A stretch of 62,666 bases of DNA from the NCBI RefSeq assembly GCF_009900765.1, contig NZ_JAAABL010000020.1, positions 1 to 62,666 of the forward strand, read 5' to 3'. Within the stretch, counting starts at the first letter, position 1. Every line of letters begins with the position of its first letter. The position numbers and the translations under genes were made by a program. The notes under the pieces were generated by a model. The model was not told the origin of the DNA, did no database searches, and saw only the letters and a program-made list of their open reading frames with translations. This document shows, piece by piece, positions 43,410-54,355 of the stretch. The stretch comes from Rhodovarius lipocyclicus. GTDB taxonomy: Bacteria; Pseudomonadota; Alphaproteobacteria; Acetobacterales; Acetobacteraceae.

Positions 43410-44891
43410 GTGGAAAAACACGACATGTTGCACCGCCCACAACTCCGCGTGCCGCCGGCGTTGCTGCGGCGCTGGCCGCATCTGCCTGGCTTCCTGCCGG
43501 ATTACACACTGCTGCCCGGCCAGGCGGCGCCCGGCGAAACCACGCTGGGCGAGGGTGCGGGCCGCTTCGCCGAAGGGCCCTGGGCCGCGCCGGCCTTCGG
43601 CGGTGCACAACGTCCGGTGGCGCTGGTTTTTCCCGGCCTGCCGCCGCACCGGGAGACCCCGCCGGCCGCCCCCCTGGCCGCCATTCTGGGGGTGGAGGAC
43701 CCCGCCCCGCTGGCCGCCGCCCTGCCCCGCACCCGCTTCGCCTGCCCCTTCACCGGCCGCCCGCTGACCCCCGCCGAGGGGGTCGCGCTGCTGGCCCTGT
43801 GGCGGGGGCGCGCGGCGGAAAACATTCGCGTGAACTTCCTGCTGCATATGCAGGCATGGAAAAGGCGGGACATCGCGCATGTCTTCGGCACCCCGGACGG
43901 CCATCCCCCCTTCGCGGAGACCGCCGCCGAGGCCATGCGGCCCGGCGCCGTGGTCGCCGCCTGGGCCGCGCGGCTGACCCCGGCGGAGGAAGCCCTGGCC
44001 GCCCGCCAGGGCACCGAGATCTGGCGGGTGGAGGATGGCTTCCTGCGCTCGGTGGGGCTGGGGGTGAATTTCGCCCCGGCGGCCTCGCTGGCGGTCGATC
44101 CGCTGGGGATTCACTATGATCCCGCCCGGCCCTCGGCGCTGGAGCGCATCCTGTCCGGCACTGATTTCGACGTGCCCCTGCTGGCGCGGGCGGCGGCGCT
44201 GCGGGCCGCGATCACGGCGCGCAACATCACCAAATACAATGTGGCGGGCCACGCCGCCCCGCTGCCGCCCAGCCCCGGGCGGCCGCGCATCCTGGTGGTG
44301 GGGCAGGTGGAGGACGATGCCTCCATCCGGCTGGGGGCGGCGGAGGTGCGCACCAATCTCGGCCTGCTGGCGGCGGTGCGGGCGGCGCATCCGGGTGCCT
44401 TCATCGCCTTCAAGCCGCACCCGGATGTGGAGACCGGATACCGCCGCGGCCATGTGCCGGACCGCGAGGCGCGGCGCTTCGCCGATACCGTCACGCGCGC
44501 GCCCATCGGCGGCCTGTTCGCGCAGGTGGGGGCGCTGCATTCCATCACCAGCCTGGCGGGGTTCGAGGCGCTGCTGCGCGGGCTGTCCGTCACCTGCTGG
44601 GGGCGGCCCTTCTATGCCGGCTGGGGGCTGACGACGGACATGGCGCCCCCGCCCCGGCGCGGCCGCGCGCTGAGCCTGGACGCGCTGGTGGCCGGCTGCC
44701 TCATTCTCTACCCGCGCTATCATGACCCGGTGACGCAACTGCCCTGCACGCCGGAGATCGTGCTGGAACGCCTGGCCGACCCCGCCGCCTGGCCGGCCTT
44801 GCCGCCCGGGCGCCGGGCGTATCTGCTATGGTGGAAACTCCAGGGCCGGCTGCTGAAGCTGGCCCGCCAGACGGGGCTGTGGCGGCGATGA
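43410..44891 (+). CDS. kpsC: KpsC-like capsule beta-Kdo transferase (single catalytic domain)
   Basis: A 493-residue protein related to KpsC. The hallmark is VEDGFLRSVGLGVNF, followed by DPLGIHYDP, VVGQVEDDASIRLG, FIAFKPHPDVE and SLAGFEALLRGLSVTCWGRPFYAGWGLT. KpsC builds the Kdo linker on lyso-PG that anchors group 2 capsules. Classical KpsC has two glycosyltransferase domains (about 675 residues); this one has a single complete set of motifs. The GTG start at 43410 or the ATG at 43425 are both possible. It is divergent from the export operon. Its stop overlaps the SDR start. Confidence 0.85.
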   Translation: MEKHDMLHRPQLRVPPALLRRWPHLPGFLPDYTLLPGQAAPGETTLGEGAGRFAEGPWAAPAFGGAQRPVALVFPGLPPHRETPPAAPLAAILGVEDPAPLAAALPRTRFACPFTGRPLTPAEGVALLALWRGRAAENIRVNFLLHMQAWKRRDIAHVFGTPDGHPPFAETAAEAMRPGAVVAAWAARLTPAEEALAARQGTEIWRVEDGFLRSVGLGVNFAPAASLAVDPLGIHYDPARPSALERILSGTDFDVPLLARAAALRAAITARNITKYNVAGHAAPLPPSPGRPRILVVGQVEDDASIRLGAAEVRTNLGLLAAVRAAHPGAFIAFKPHPDVETGYRRGHVPDREARRFADTVTRAPIGGLFAQVGALHSITSLAGFEALLRGLSVTCWGRPFYAGWGLTTDMAPPPRRGRALSLDALVAGCLILYPRYHDPVTQLPCTPEIVLERLADPAAWPALPPGRRAYLLWWKLQGRLLKLARQTGLWRR

Positions 44892-45652
44892 GCGCGATCG
44901 TGATCAGCGGGGCCTCCCGCGGGCTGGGGGCGGCGCTGGCCCAGGGCTGGGCGGGCCCGGGCGTGACCCTGCACCTGATCGGCCGCGACGCCCCGGCGCT
45001 GGAGGGCGTGGCCGGGGCCTGCCGCGCGCTGGGGGCCACGGTGCGCACCGCGCTGCTGGATGTGCGCGACGCCCCGGCCCTGGCCGCGCAATTGCTGGCC
45101 TGGGACGACGCCGCCCCCACCACCCTGGTGGTGGCCAATGCGGGCGTGACCGGCGGCACCCGCCCCGATGGCGGGATGGAGGGGCAGGACAGCGTGCAGC
45201 GCGTGCTGGGCGTGAACCTGCTGGGGGCCGTGAACCTGGTGGAGCCGCTGCTGCCGCGCCTGGTGGCGCGCGGGGCGGGGCGGGTGGTGCTGATCTGCTC
45301 GGTCGCGGGGTTCCGGGGCCTGCCGGACAGCCCGGCCTATTCCGCCAGCAAGGCGGGGCTGTGGGCCTATGGCGAGGCGCTGCGGGCGCTGCTGGCGCTG
45401 CGCGGGGTGGGGGTGACGAATGTGGCCCCGGGCTTCTTCCGCTCGGAGATGGGGGCGCGCTTCCTGGGGAAGCACCCGTTCGAGGTCTCGGTGGAGCGGG
45501 CGGCGGGGCATGTCATGCGGGCGGTGGCGCGGGGTGCCGGGCGCTGCGTGTTCCCCTGGGGCTTCGGGCTGATGCTGCGGCTGCTGGAATTGCTGCCGGC
45601 CCCGCTGGCGGACAAGCTGACCCGGCTGTTCAGGTTCCGGGTGGATTCCTGA
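44888..45652 (+). CDS. SDR family oxidoreductase
   Basis: A 254-residue short-chain dehydrogenase. The cofactor loop is SGASRGLG, followed by VVANAGVTGG, the catalytic Ser in ICSVAGF and YSASK (Tyr-x-x-x-Lys). It is coupled to kpsC by ATGA, so it may modify a sugar or lipid in capsule biogenesis. The C-terminal stretch FGLMLRLLELLPAPLADKL is hydrophobic and could touch the membrane. The exact substrate is unknown. It overlaps the convergent S4 gene by 23 bp. Confidence 0.88.
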   Translation: MSAIVISGASRGLGAALAQGWAGPGVTLHLIGRDAPALEGVAGACRALGATVRTALLDVRDAPALAAQLLAWDDAAPTTLVVANAGVTGGTRPDGGMEGQDSVQRVLGVNLLGAVNLVEPLLPRLVARGAGRVVLICSVAGFRGLPDSPAYSASKAGLWAYGEALRALLALRGVGVTNVAPGFFRSEMGARFLGKHPFEVSVERAAGHVMRAVARGAGRCVFPWGFGLMLRLLELLPAPLADKLTRLFRFRVDS

Positions 45653-45908
45653 GATCCTCATACAGCGCCCGCGCTTCCTCCGGCGGGCCGCGCCGGGTGC
45701 CCAGCGCCAGGATGCGCCACACCCGCACCTCCTCCCCCCAGGCGAAGGTCAGCACATCGCCCACGCGCAGCCTGGCGTGGGGCTTGTCGGTGGGCTGGCG
45801 GTTCAGGCGGAAGCCGCCCTGTTCGACCAGGCGCGAACACAGCGCGCGGGTCTTGGCCAGGCGGGCCTGCCAGAGCCAGGTGTCAAGGCGGATGGCGGGT
45901 TCGGGCAT
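45630..45908 (-). CDS. RNA-binding S4 domain protein (Hsp15-like)
   Basis: A 92-residue protein with a single S4 domain: IRLDTWLWQARLAKTRALCSRLVEQGGFRLN, then KPHARLRVGDVLTF. This is the Hsp15/YrfH type, which binds stalled 50S subunits carrying peptidyl-tRNA and helps recycle them. The usual highly basic C-terminal tail is short here. The gene overlaps the SDR gene tail-to-tail. Repeat B1 lies upstream. Confidence 0.9.
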   Translation of the reverse strand: MPEPAIRLDTWLWQARLAKTRALCSRLVEQGGFRLNRQPTDKPHARLRVGDVLTFAWGEEVRVWRILALGTRRGPPEEARALYEDLRNPPGT

Positions 45909-45968
45909 CGGGGCTGGGGTGGGTGACGTGCCTCAGCTTGCCGGATCGGGCGGGCGGGCGCCAGGGAT

Positions 45969-46133
45969 TAGGTCTTGTGGCCAGTTGGCTTCGGGATGCG
46001 GTTGGCGAGGGATTTTTCGCGCTGGCCAGGAAGAAGCCGAAGCCAATGCTGGGGCATTGGCGAGGCTTCTGACGCCGCCAGCGCGGAAAAGCACCGCCAG
46101 ACGCGCCCGCAAGCCAACTGTCCACAGGACCTA
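45969..46133. mobile_element. Family B palindromic element, copy B1 (MITE-like)
   Basis: A 165-bp element with 23-bp terminal inverted repeats at 45969-45991 and 46111-46133 (21 of 23 matched). Inside are a ttttcgcgctggc/gccagcgcggaaaa pair, then agaagcc/ggcttct, and a central gccaatgc-tggg-gcattggc hairpin, so the whole folds as one long hairpin. Both ends are TA, as expected for TA-targeted insertion. It has no coding capacity. It lies in the gap between the S4 gene and the cupin gene. Confidence 0.8.
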
Positions 46134-46162
46134 GGGTGGGCGCCTCAGCGCCCGCCCGCCCC

Positions 46163-46498
46163 TCAATCCACGATGAACAGCTTGGCGCCCTTCGCCCCGG
46201 TCTTGGACCGGTGGGGCGAATCCCCGAAATCGGACACCTTGTAGCCATGGCCCGGCGTCATCGGGAATTCGCGGCCGTCCTTCAGCTCGCTGGTCAGCTC
46301 GCCTTCCAGCAGCAGCATGATGTGGCCGCGGTCGCACCAATGGTCGGCCAGGTAGCCCGGCGAATACTCCACGATGCGGATGCGGATATCCCCCATCATC
46401 ACGGTGCGCCACAGCGCGGTGCCGGTCGTGCCCGCGTGCTCGGTGGGTTCGACCTTGGACCAGTCGATGGCGGTAAAGGGTGTCTCGGGGAGTTTCAT
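46163..46498 (-). CDS. Cupin-fold protein with DHWC motif
   Basis: A 111-residue small cupin. The hallmark YLADHWCDRGHIMLLLEG carries His ligands and a Cys. The remaining strands are WRTVMMGDIRIRIVEYSPG, FPMTPGHGYKVSDFGDSPHRS and KLFIVD. This matches the family named for the DHCW motif, with the residues here read as D-H-W-C. It is cytoplasmic and its function is unknown. The ATG at 46498 is within the stop of the NTF2-like gene upstream, so both proteins are made from one mRNA. The longer frame to 46519 is not favoured. Confidence 0.85.
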   Translation of the reverse strand: MKLPETPFTAIDWSKVEPTEHAGTTGTALWRTVMMGDIRIRIVEYSPGYLADHWCDRGHIMLLLEGELTSELKDGREFPMTPGHGYKVSDFGDSPHRSKTGAKGAKLFIVD

Positions 46499-46899
46499 GC
46501 GCCCACCTGCTGCAGCCAATCGGCCAGGTTGTAGAAATTGCTGACGCGCGCGATGCGCCCGCCGCGGATGTCGAAGAAGGCACCCGCCGGCAGAACATAG
46601 CGCTGGCCGGTGGCGGGCGGCAGGCCCTCGTCGGTGGCCTTATAGGTGCCATGCACGGTGAACTCGGCTGCGGCGCGGGTGCCGTCCGGCGCCGCCATCA
46701 CCACGATATCGGCCAGTTGCTCGGAATAGGACGCATCCATGCGCGCCAGGAAGGCGCGGAAGGCCTCCACGCCGGTTTCGCGGCCGCCCTGGTTGATGTC
46801 GTGCGCCACGTCCTCGGTCAGCAGGGACAGCATGGTTTCCCACGCGCCCGCGTTGAAAGCGGCGTAATAGCGGTGGATCAGGTCTTCCGTCGGGGTCAT
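46495..46899 (-). CDS. Ketosteroid isomerase-related / NTF2-like protein
   Basis: A 134-residue cone-shaped NTF2-fold protein. [32 protein letters not shown] is the helical start, and [20 protein letters not shown] and [17 protein letters not shown] form the strands. The end is [24 protein letters not shown]. Members are isomerases, hydrolases or dehydratases with no fixed chemistry. Its operon partner is the DHWC cupin (four-base overlap). It is divergent from glyQ with 65 bp between the starts. Confidence 0.87.
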   Translation of the reverse strand: MTPTEDLIHRYYAAFNAGAWETMLSLLTEDVAHDINQGGRETGVEAFRAFLARMDASYSEQLADIVVMAAPDGTRAAAEFTVHGTYKATDEGLPPATGQRYVLPAGAFFDIRGGRIARVSNFYNLADWLQQVGA

Positions 46900-46964
46900 G
46901 GTGGCTTCCGGGACAGGGGTCAGGTCGTTATGTTGCGACGCCCAAGAGTGCGCCAGACCCGGAT

Positions 46965-47822
46965 ATGACCAAAACCCTCTCCTTCCAGGACATGATCCTG
47001 ACGCTGCACCGTTACTGGTCCAGCCAGGGCTGCCTGATCCTGCAGCCGTACGACATGGAAATGGGGGCGGGCACGTTCCACCCCGCCACCACGCTGCGCG
47101 CCCTGGGCGGCGCGCCGTGGAAGGCCGCCTATGTGCAGCCCAGCCGCCGCCCGTCGGATGGCCGGTATGGCGAGAACCCGAACCGCCTGCAGCACTACTA
47201 CCAGTACCAGGTCATCATGAAGCCGAGCCCGCGCGACCCGCAGGCCCTGCTGCTGAACAGCTACAAGGCGCTGGGCCTCGATCCCGCCTTGCACGACATC
47301 CGCTTCGTCGAGGATGACTGGGAAAGCCCGACGCTGGGCGCCTGGGGCCTGGGCTGGGAAGTGTGGTGCGACGGCATGGAGGTGACGCAGTTCACCTATT
47401 TCCAGCAGGTCGGCGGCATCCCGTGCGAGGTGCCGAGCTGCGAGCTGACCTACGGCCTGGAACGCCTGGCCATGTACATCCAGGGTGTCGAGAACGTCTA
47501 CGACCTGCGCTTCAACGATGAGGGTGTGACCTATGGCGACGTCTTCCTGCGCGCCGAGCGGGAATACAGCGCCCACAATTTCGAATTCGCCAACATCGAC
47601 CTGCTGAAGAAGCAGTTCGAGGAAGCGGAGCAGGAATGCCTGGCGCTGGTGGAGAAGGGCGTGGCCCTGCCGGCCTATGACCACTGCATCAAGGCCAGCC
47701 ACCGCTTCAACCTGCTGGACGCGCGCGGCGCCATCAGCGTGACGGAGCGCGCGGCCTATATCGGCCGGGTGCGGGCGCTGGCGAAGGCGTGCTGCGAATG
47801 CTGGCTGGCGAAGGCCGCCTGA
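46965..47822 (+). CDS. glyQ: Glycine--tRNA ligase alpha subunit
   Basis: A 285-residue catalytic subunit of the alpha2beta2 bacterial enzyme. It begins [23 protein letters not shown], with family blocks [46 protein letters not shown], and [28 protein letters not shown], which binds glycine and ATP. It requires GlyS, encoded 0.66 kb downstream. Between them sits a vapBC pair, which is unusual since glyQ and glyS normally abut. The length fits the family, and the promoter must lie in the short gap before 46965. Confidence 0.97.
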   Translation: MTKTLSFQDMILTLHRYWSSQGCLILQPYDMEMGAGTFHPATTLRALGGAPWKAAYVQPSRRPSDGRYGENPNRLQHYYQYQVIMKPSPRDPQALLLNSYKALGLDPALHDIRFVEDDWESPTLGAWGLGWEVWCDGMEVTQFTYFQQVGGIPCEVPSCELTYGLERLAMYIQGVENVYDLRFNDEGVTYGDVFLRAEREYSAHNFEFANIDLLKKQFEEAEQECLALVEKGVALPAYDHCIKASHRFNLLDARGAISVTERAAYIGRVRALAKACCECWLAKAA

Positions 47823-47849
47823 GGTAGAAGCACGGCCGGAGGTTCTACC

Positions 47850-48098
47850 ATGGGGCAGTTGAACATCAAGGACGAAGCTCTGGTCGCCAGGCTGAAGCAG
47901 CTGGCGGAACGGCGCAGCACGTCCGTGACCGATGTTCTGCGCCAGATGGTCGAACAGGAACTGCGCCGGGATGAGACCGAGGTGGCCCGGCGGCTGCAGG
48001 CCATCCGCGCCATCACCCGCGAATCCCGCAAGCTGTTTCCGGCGGACTGGGATGGCGACCATTCCTATCTTTATGACGAGAACGGGCTGCCGAAGTGA
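47850..48098 (+). CDS. vapB: Type II antitoxin, VapB family
   Basis: An 82-residue protein. GQLNIKDEALVARLKQLAERRSTSVTDVLRQMVEQEL is a ribbon-helix-helix-type DNA-binding start, like Rv0623-type VapB. The C-terminal half (AIRAITRESRKLFPADWDGDHSYLYDENGLPK) ends with the Asp/Tyr stretch typical of VapB tails that block VapC. It starts 27 bp after the glyQ stop and ends in a GTGA overlap with vapC. It lies between glyQ and glyS. Confidence 0.9.
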   Translation: MGQLNIKDEALVARLKQLAERRSTSVTDVLRQMVEQELRRDETEVARRLQAIRAITRESRKLFPADWDGDHSYLYDENGLPK

Positions 48099-48484
48099 TC
48101 GTGGACAGTTCGATCTTCATCGCCGTGCTGCGCGGGGAAGCCGGTTGCGAGGCGTATGAGGCGCTGCTGGTCGGCCCGCGCCCCGTGGTCACCTCCGCGG
48201 CCACCCTGGTCGAGGCCGCCATCGTCGCCGAAGGCAAGGGCGGGGAGGGGGCCGGGGCGGATCTGGATGCGCTGATCCGCGATGCGGAGATCGACGTCAT
48301 TCCCTTCACCGCCGAGCACGCCGCCCTGGCCCGCGACGCCTGGCGCCGCTACGGCAAGGGCCGCCATCCCGCCGGGCTGAACCTGGGCGACTGCTTTTCC
48401 TACGCGCTCGCCAAGAGCCGCAACGAACCCCTCCTGTTCAAGGGCGAGGATTTCGCCCGGACCGATGTGAAGGCTGCGATCTAG
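48095..48484 (+). CDS. vapC: Type II toxin, VapC-like PIN-domain ribonuclease
   Basis: A 129-residue PIN nuclease starting with GTG as VIVDSSIFIAVLRGE. Acidic metal ligands: Asp4 in VDSSIF, Glu in TLVEAAIV, Asp in LNLGDCFSYALAKS, and a last Asp near LFKGEDFARTDV. VapC toxins cut tRNA or rRNA. The GTG overlaps vapB by four bases. Its TAG shares a base with the glyS GTG, so toxin and synthetase subunit are translationally coupled. All four acidic positions are intact, so the toxin is likely functional. Confidence 0.93.
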   Translation: MIVDSSIFIAVLRGEAGCEAYEALLVGPRPVVTSAATLVEAAIVAEGKGGEGAGADLDALIRDAEIDVIPFTAEHAALARDAWRRYGKGRHPAGLNLGDCFSYALAKSRNEPLLFKGEDFARTDVKAAI

Positions 48485-50622
48485 TGCCCGAACTGCTTCT
48501 CGAACTCCTCACCGAGGAAATCCCGGCCCGTATGCAGGCCCGCGCGGCGGAGGATCTGTGCCGCCTGGTCGGCGCCGCCCTGGCGCCGATCGCGCAGGGC
48601 GCCCCGCGCGGCTTCCATGGCCCCCGCCGCATCGGGCTGGTGATGGAGGTCGCGGCCCGCGCCGAGACCGCGCCGAAGGAAGAGCGCGGCCCCCGCGTGA
48701 ACGCGCCCGAGGCCGCGCTGACCGGCTTCCTGCGCAAGCATGGCGCGGCGAAGGAAGACCTGACCCAGCAGGGCGATTTCTGGGTGCTGGTGAAGCCGGG
48801 TTCCAGCGCGGAGGCCGCGGCGCTGGTCGCCGCCGCCCTGCCGGGCGTGCTGTGGTCCTTCCCCTGGCCCAAGTCGATGCGCTGGGGCATCAGCGGCTTC
48901 ACCTGGGTGCGGCCGTTGCAGCGCATCCTGTGCCTGCTGGACGGCGAGGTGGTGCCCTTCGCCCTGGCGCGTGAGGACGACGCGGCGCATGGCATCGCCT
49001 CCGGCAACGAGACCGAGGGGCACCGGGTGCATGGGCCTGGGGCGATCCGCGTCTCGGGTTACGCGGATTATGTGAAGAAGCTGCGCGGCCGTTTCGTGGT
49101 GGCGGAACCGGAGGAGCGGCTGGCCGCGATCCGCGACGGCATCATGGCGCTGGCCGCCGTCGAGGGGCTGGAAGTGGTGCCCGACGAGGGCCTGCTGAAT
49201 GAGGTGGCCGGGCTGGTCGAATGGCCGGTGCCGCTGCTGGGCCGCATCGACGATGATTTCATGGATTTGCCGGCGGAGGTGATGCGCACCTCCATGCGGG
49301 TGAACCAGCGCTATTTCGCGCTGCGCAGGCCGGATGGGTCGGCGGCGCCGCGCTTCGCGCTGGTGGCCAACATCGCGGCCGAGGATGGCGGGGCCGCGCT
49401 GGTGGCGGGCAATGAGCGCGTGCTGCGGGCGCGCCTGTCGGATGCGCGGTTCTTCTGGGACCACGACCTGAAGGCGCCGCTGGAAAGCCTGCTGCCGAAG
49501 CTGGATGGCGCGGTGTTCCATGCCAAGCTGGGCACGCAGGGTGCCCGGGTGCGGCGGCTGGAAAGGCTGGCGGCGCATATCGCGCCCCTGGTCGGCGCCG
49601 ACCCCGCGCTGGCGGCCCGCGCCGCGAAGCTGGCCAAGGCGGACCTGGCTAGCGGCATGGTGGGCGAATTCCCGGAATTGCAGGGCATCATGGGCGGCTA
49701 CTACGCCGCGAAGGGCGGCGAGGCGCCGGAGGTGGCGGAGGCCATTTCCCAGCATTACCGCCCCGCTGGCCCGGGCGATGCCGTGCCGGCCGGCCCGGTG
49801 GCCATCGCCGTGGCGCTGGCGGACAAGCTGGACCAGCTGGCCGGCTTCTTCGCCGCCGACGAACGCCCGACCGGCTCGGGCGACCCCTTCGCGCTGCGCC
49901 GCGCGGCGCTGGGCGTGATCCGCATCATCCGGGAAAACGGGCTGCGGCTGCCGCTGGCCGATGTGATCGGCGAGGCCTTCTTCGGCTTCCCGCAATCCAC
50001 CGGCACCACGGCCAACCCCGAATTCGGCATGGCCGTGGCGCAGGAGCGGATGAAGGCCGGCACCGTGCCGCCCAGCCGCCACCCGCCCATGGTCGCGGCC
50101 TTCGCGGCGGGGGTGACGGACTTCATCCTCGAACGCCTGCGCGTCCAGCTCCGCGCCGAGGGCGGGCGCCACGACCTCGTCGCCGCCTCCATTGGTACCG
50201 ACGACGACATCCTGCGTATCCTCGCCCGCGCCGCCGCGCTGCAATCGCTGGTTGAAACCGACTCGGGCGCGGCGCTTCTGGCTGCCGCGCGCCGCGCGCA
50301 GAACATCCTGCGCATCGAGAACAAGAAGGACGGCCCCCACAACGGCCCGGTCGACCCGGCCCTGTTGACGGATGCCGCCGAAAAGTCCTTGTTCGCCGCG
50401 CTGGAAGAGGTGGAGCCGGCCGCGCAAGCCGCGCTCGCCAACGAAGACTTTACTGGTGCGGTCCAAATTCTCTCGGGGCTTCGCATGCCACTCGATGCAT
50501 TCTTCGAAGGCGTGATGGTGAACGACCCCGACCCCGCCCTGCGCAGCAACCGCCTGCGGTTGTTGTCCCGTCTCGCCACATCCATGGAAGCTGTGGCAGA
50601 ACTCTCGAAGATCGAAGCCTGA
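48484..50622 (+). CDS. glyS: Glycine--tRNA ligase beta subunit
   Basis: A 712-residue tRNA-binding subunit. It begins with GTG as VPELLLELLTEEIPARMQARA, and shows GVRRIGL-like FHGPRRIGLVMEVAAR, VNQRYFALRRPDG, DARFFWDHDLKAPLESLLPKLDG and the HD-domain-like stretch that ends LADKLDQLAGFFAADERPTGSGDPFALRR. The C-terminal anticodon-binding part closes at LSRLATSMEAVAELSKIEA. It is needed with GlyQ for charging. Here its start codon overlaps the vapC stop (TAGTG), replacing the usual glyQ junction. Confidence 0.97.
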   Translation: MPELLLELLTEEIPARMQARAAEDLCRLVGAALAPIAQGAPRGFHGPRRIGLVMEVAARAETAPKEERGPRVNAPEAALTGFLRKHGAAKEDLTQQGDFWVLVKPGSSAEAAALVAAALPGVLWSFPWPKSMRWGISGFTWVRPLQRILCLLDGEVVPFALAREDDAAHGIASGNETEGHRVHGPGAIRVSGYADYVKKLRGRFVVAEPEERLAAIRDGIMALAAVEGLEVVPDEGLLNEVAGLVEWPVPLLGRIDDDFMDLPAEVMRTSMRVNQRYFALRRPDGSAAPRFALVANIAAEDGGAALVAGNERVLRARLSDARFFWDHDLKAPLESLLPKLDGAVFHAKLGTQGARVRRLERLAAHIAPLVGADPALAARAAKLAKADLASGMVGEFPELQGIMGGYYAAKGGEAPEVAEAISQHYRPAGPGDAVPAGPVAIAVALADKLDQLAGFFAADERPTGSGDPFALRRAALGVIRIIRENGLRLPLADVIGEAFFGFPQSTGTTANPEFGMAVAQERMKAGTVPPSRHPPMVAAFAAGVTDFILERLRVQLRAEGGRHDLVAASIGTDDDILRILARAAALQSLVETDSGAALLAAARRAQNILRIENKKDGPHNGPVDPALLTDAAEKSLFAALEEVEPAAQAALANEDFTGAVQILSGLRMPLDAFFEGVMVNDPDPALRSNRLRLLSRLATSMEAVAELSKIEA

Positions 50623-50634
50623 GGAACAGCGCGT

Positions 50635-53295
<2,661 letters not shown>

Positions 53296-53305
53296 GGGCG
53301 CGCAA

Positions 53306-53329
53306 CGGGAGGGGCAGTGCCCCCTCCCG
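53306..53329 (+). terminator. Hairpin after ppdK (possible terminator)
   Basis: A strong GC stem: cgggaggggc pairs gccccctcccg with a three-base loop and one bulged base. There is no T-run, so it may be a weak terminator or a structural leader before the epimerase gene. The arms resemble H1/H4 of family A. Confidence 0.4.
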
Positions 53330-53346
53330 CACCACAGGGAGCCCCC

Positions 53347-54348
53347 ATGCGCGTTCTGATCACCGGCAGTGCCGGGTTCATCGGCTTCCACCTGGCCCGC
53401 CGGCTGCTGGTGCGTGGCGATACGGTGGCCGGCATCGACAACATGAACGCCTATTACGACGTGGCGCTGAAGCAGGCCCGCCACGCCATGCTGGGCGAGA
53501 ACCCGCGCTTCACCCCCCATGTGCTGGACATCACGGACCGCCCGGCGCTGGAGGGGGTGGTGCATGGCTTCCGCCCCGATCTGGTGGTGCATCTGGCCGC
53601 CCAGGCCGGGGTGCGCCACGCGCTGAAGTCTCCCGGCGACTACGTCTCCAGCAACATCCAGGGCAGCTTCCATGTGCTGGAGGCCTGCCGGAAACACCCG
53701 CCCGCGCATCTGCTGCTGGCCAGCACCAGCAGCGTCTATGGCGCCACGCCGAAACTGCCCTTCCGCGAGGATGACGCGGCCGACACCGCGCTGAACATCT
53801 ATGCCGCCAGCAAGCGAGCCATGGAGGTGATGGCGCATTCCCACGCGCATCTGTGGAAGCTGCCCATCACCTGCTTCCGCTTCTTCACGGTGTATGGCCC
53901 CTGGGGCCGGCCGGACATGGCGCTGTTCAAGTTCACCCGCGCCATCCTGGCGGGCGAGCCCATCGAGGTCTACGGCCACGGCCGCATGGCGCGGGACTTC
54001 ACCTATGTGGACGACCTGGTCGAGGCGATCACCCGCCTGGCCGCCCGCCCCCCGGTCGAGGGCGAGCGGGTGGGGGAGATGGACAGCCTCTCACCGGTCG
54101 CGCCCTATCGGGTGGTGAATATCGGCGGCGGCAAGCCGGTGGCGCTGATGGAGTTCATCGCGGCGATCGAGGCCGCGCTGGGCAGGCAGGCCGAGAAGAT
54201 CTACCGCGACCGCCAGCCCGGAGAGGTGGAAACCACCTGGGCCGAACCCGCCCTGCTGCGCGCCTTGACCGGTGAGGTGCCGGAAACCCCGGTGGCCCGG
54301 GGGGTGGCGGAATTCGTCGCCTGGTACCGGGATTTCCACAGCGCGTAG
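53347..54348 (+). CDS. NAD-dependent epimerase (UDP-glucuronate 4-epimerase-like)
   Basis: A 333-residue extended SDR. The NAD loop is TGSAGFIGFHLARRL, followed by IDNMNAYYDVALKQAR, which is typical of UDP-GlcA 4-epimerases. VHLAAQAGVRHAL, the STSSVYG block and YAASKRAMEVM give the Tyr-x-x-x-Lys pair. It makes UDP-galacturonate or a related uronate for surface glycans. The start at 53347 follows gggagccccc; an upstream in-frame start at 53317 is less likely. It is convergent with the pyruvyl transferase gene, with a 7-bp gap. Confidence 0.92.
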   Translation: MRVLITGSAGFIGFHLARRLLVRGDTVAGIDNMNAYYDVALKQARHAMLGENPRFTPHVLDITDRPALEGVVHGFRPDLVVHLAAQAGVRHALKSPGDYVSSNIQGSFHVLEACRKHPPAHLLLASTSSVYGATPKLPFREDDAADTALNIYAASKRAMEVMAHSHAHLWKLPITCFRFFTVYGPWGRPDMALFKFTRAILAGEPIEVYGHGRMARDFTYVDDLVEAITRLAARPPVEGERVGEMDSLSPVAPYRVVNIGGGKPVALMEFIAAIEAALGRQAEKIYRDRQPGEVETTWAEPALLRALTGEVPETPVARGVAEFVAWYRDFHSA

Positions 54349-54355
54349 CAGCCGC

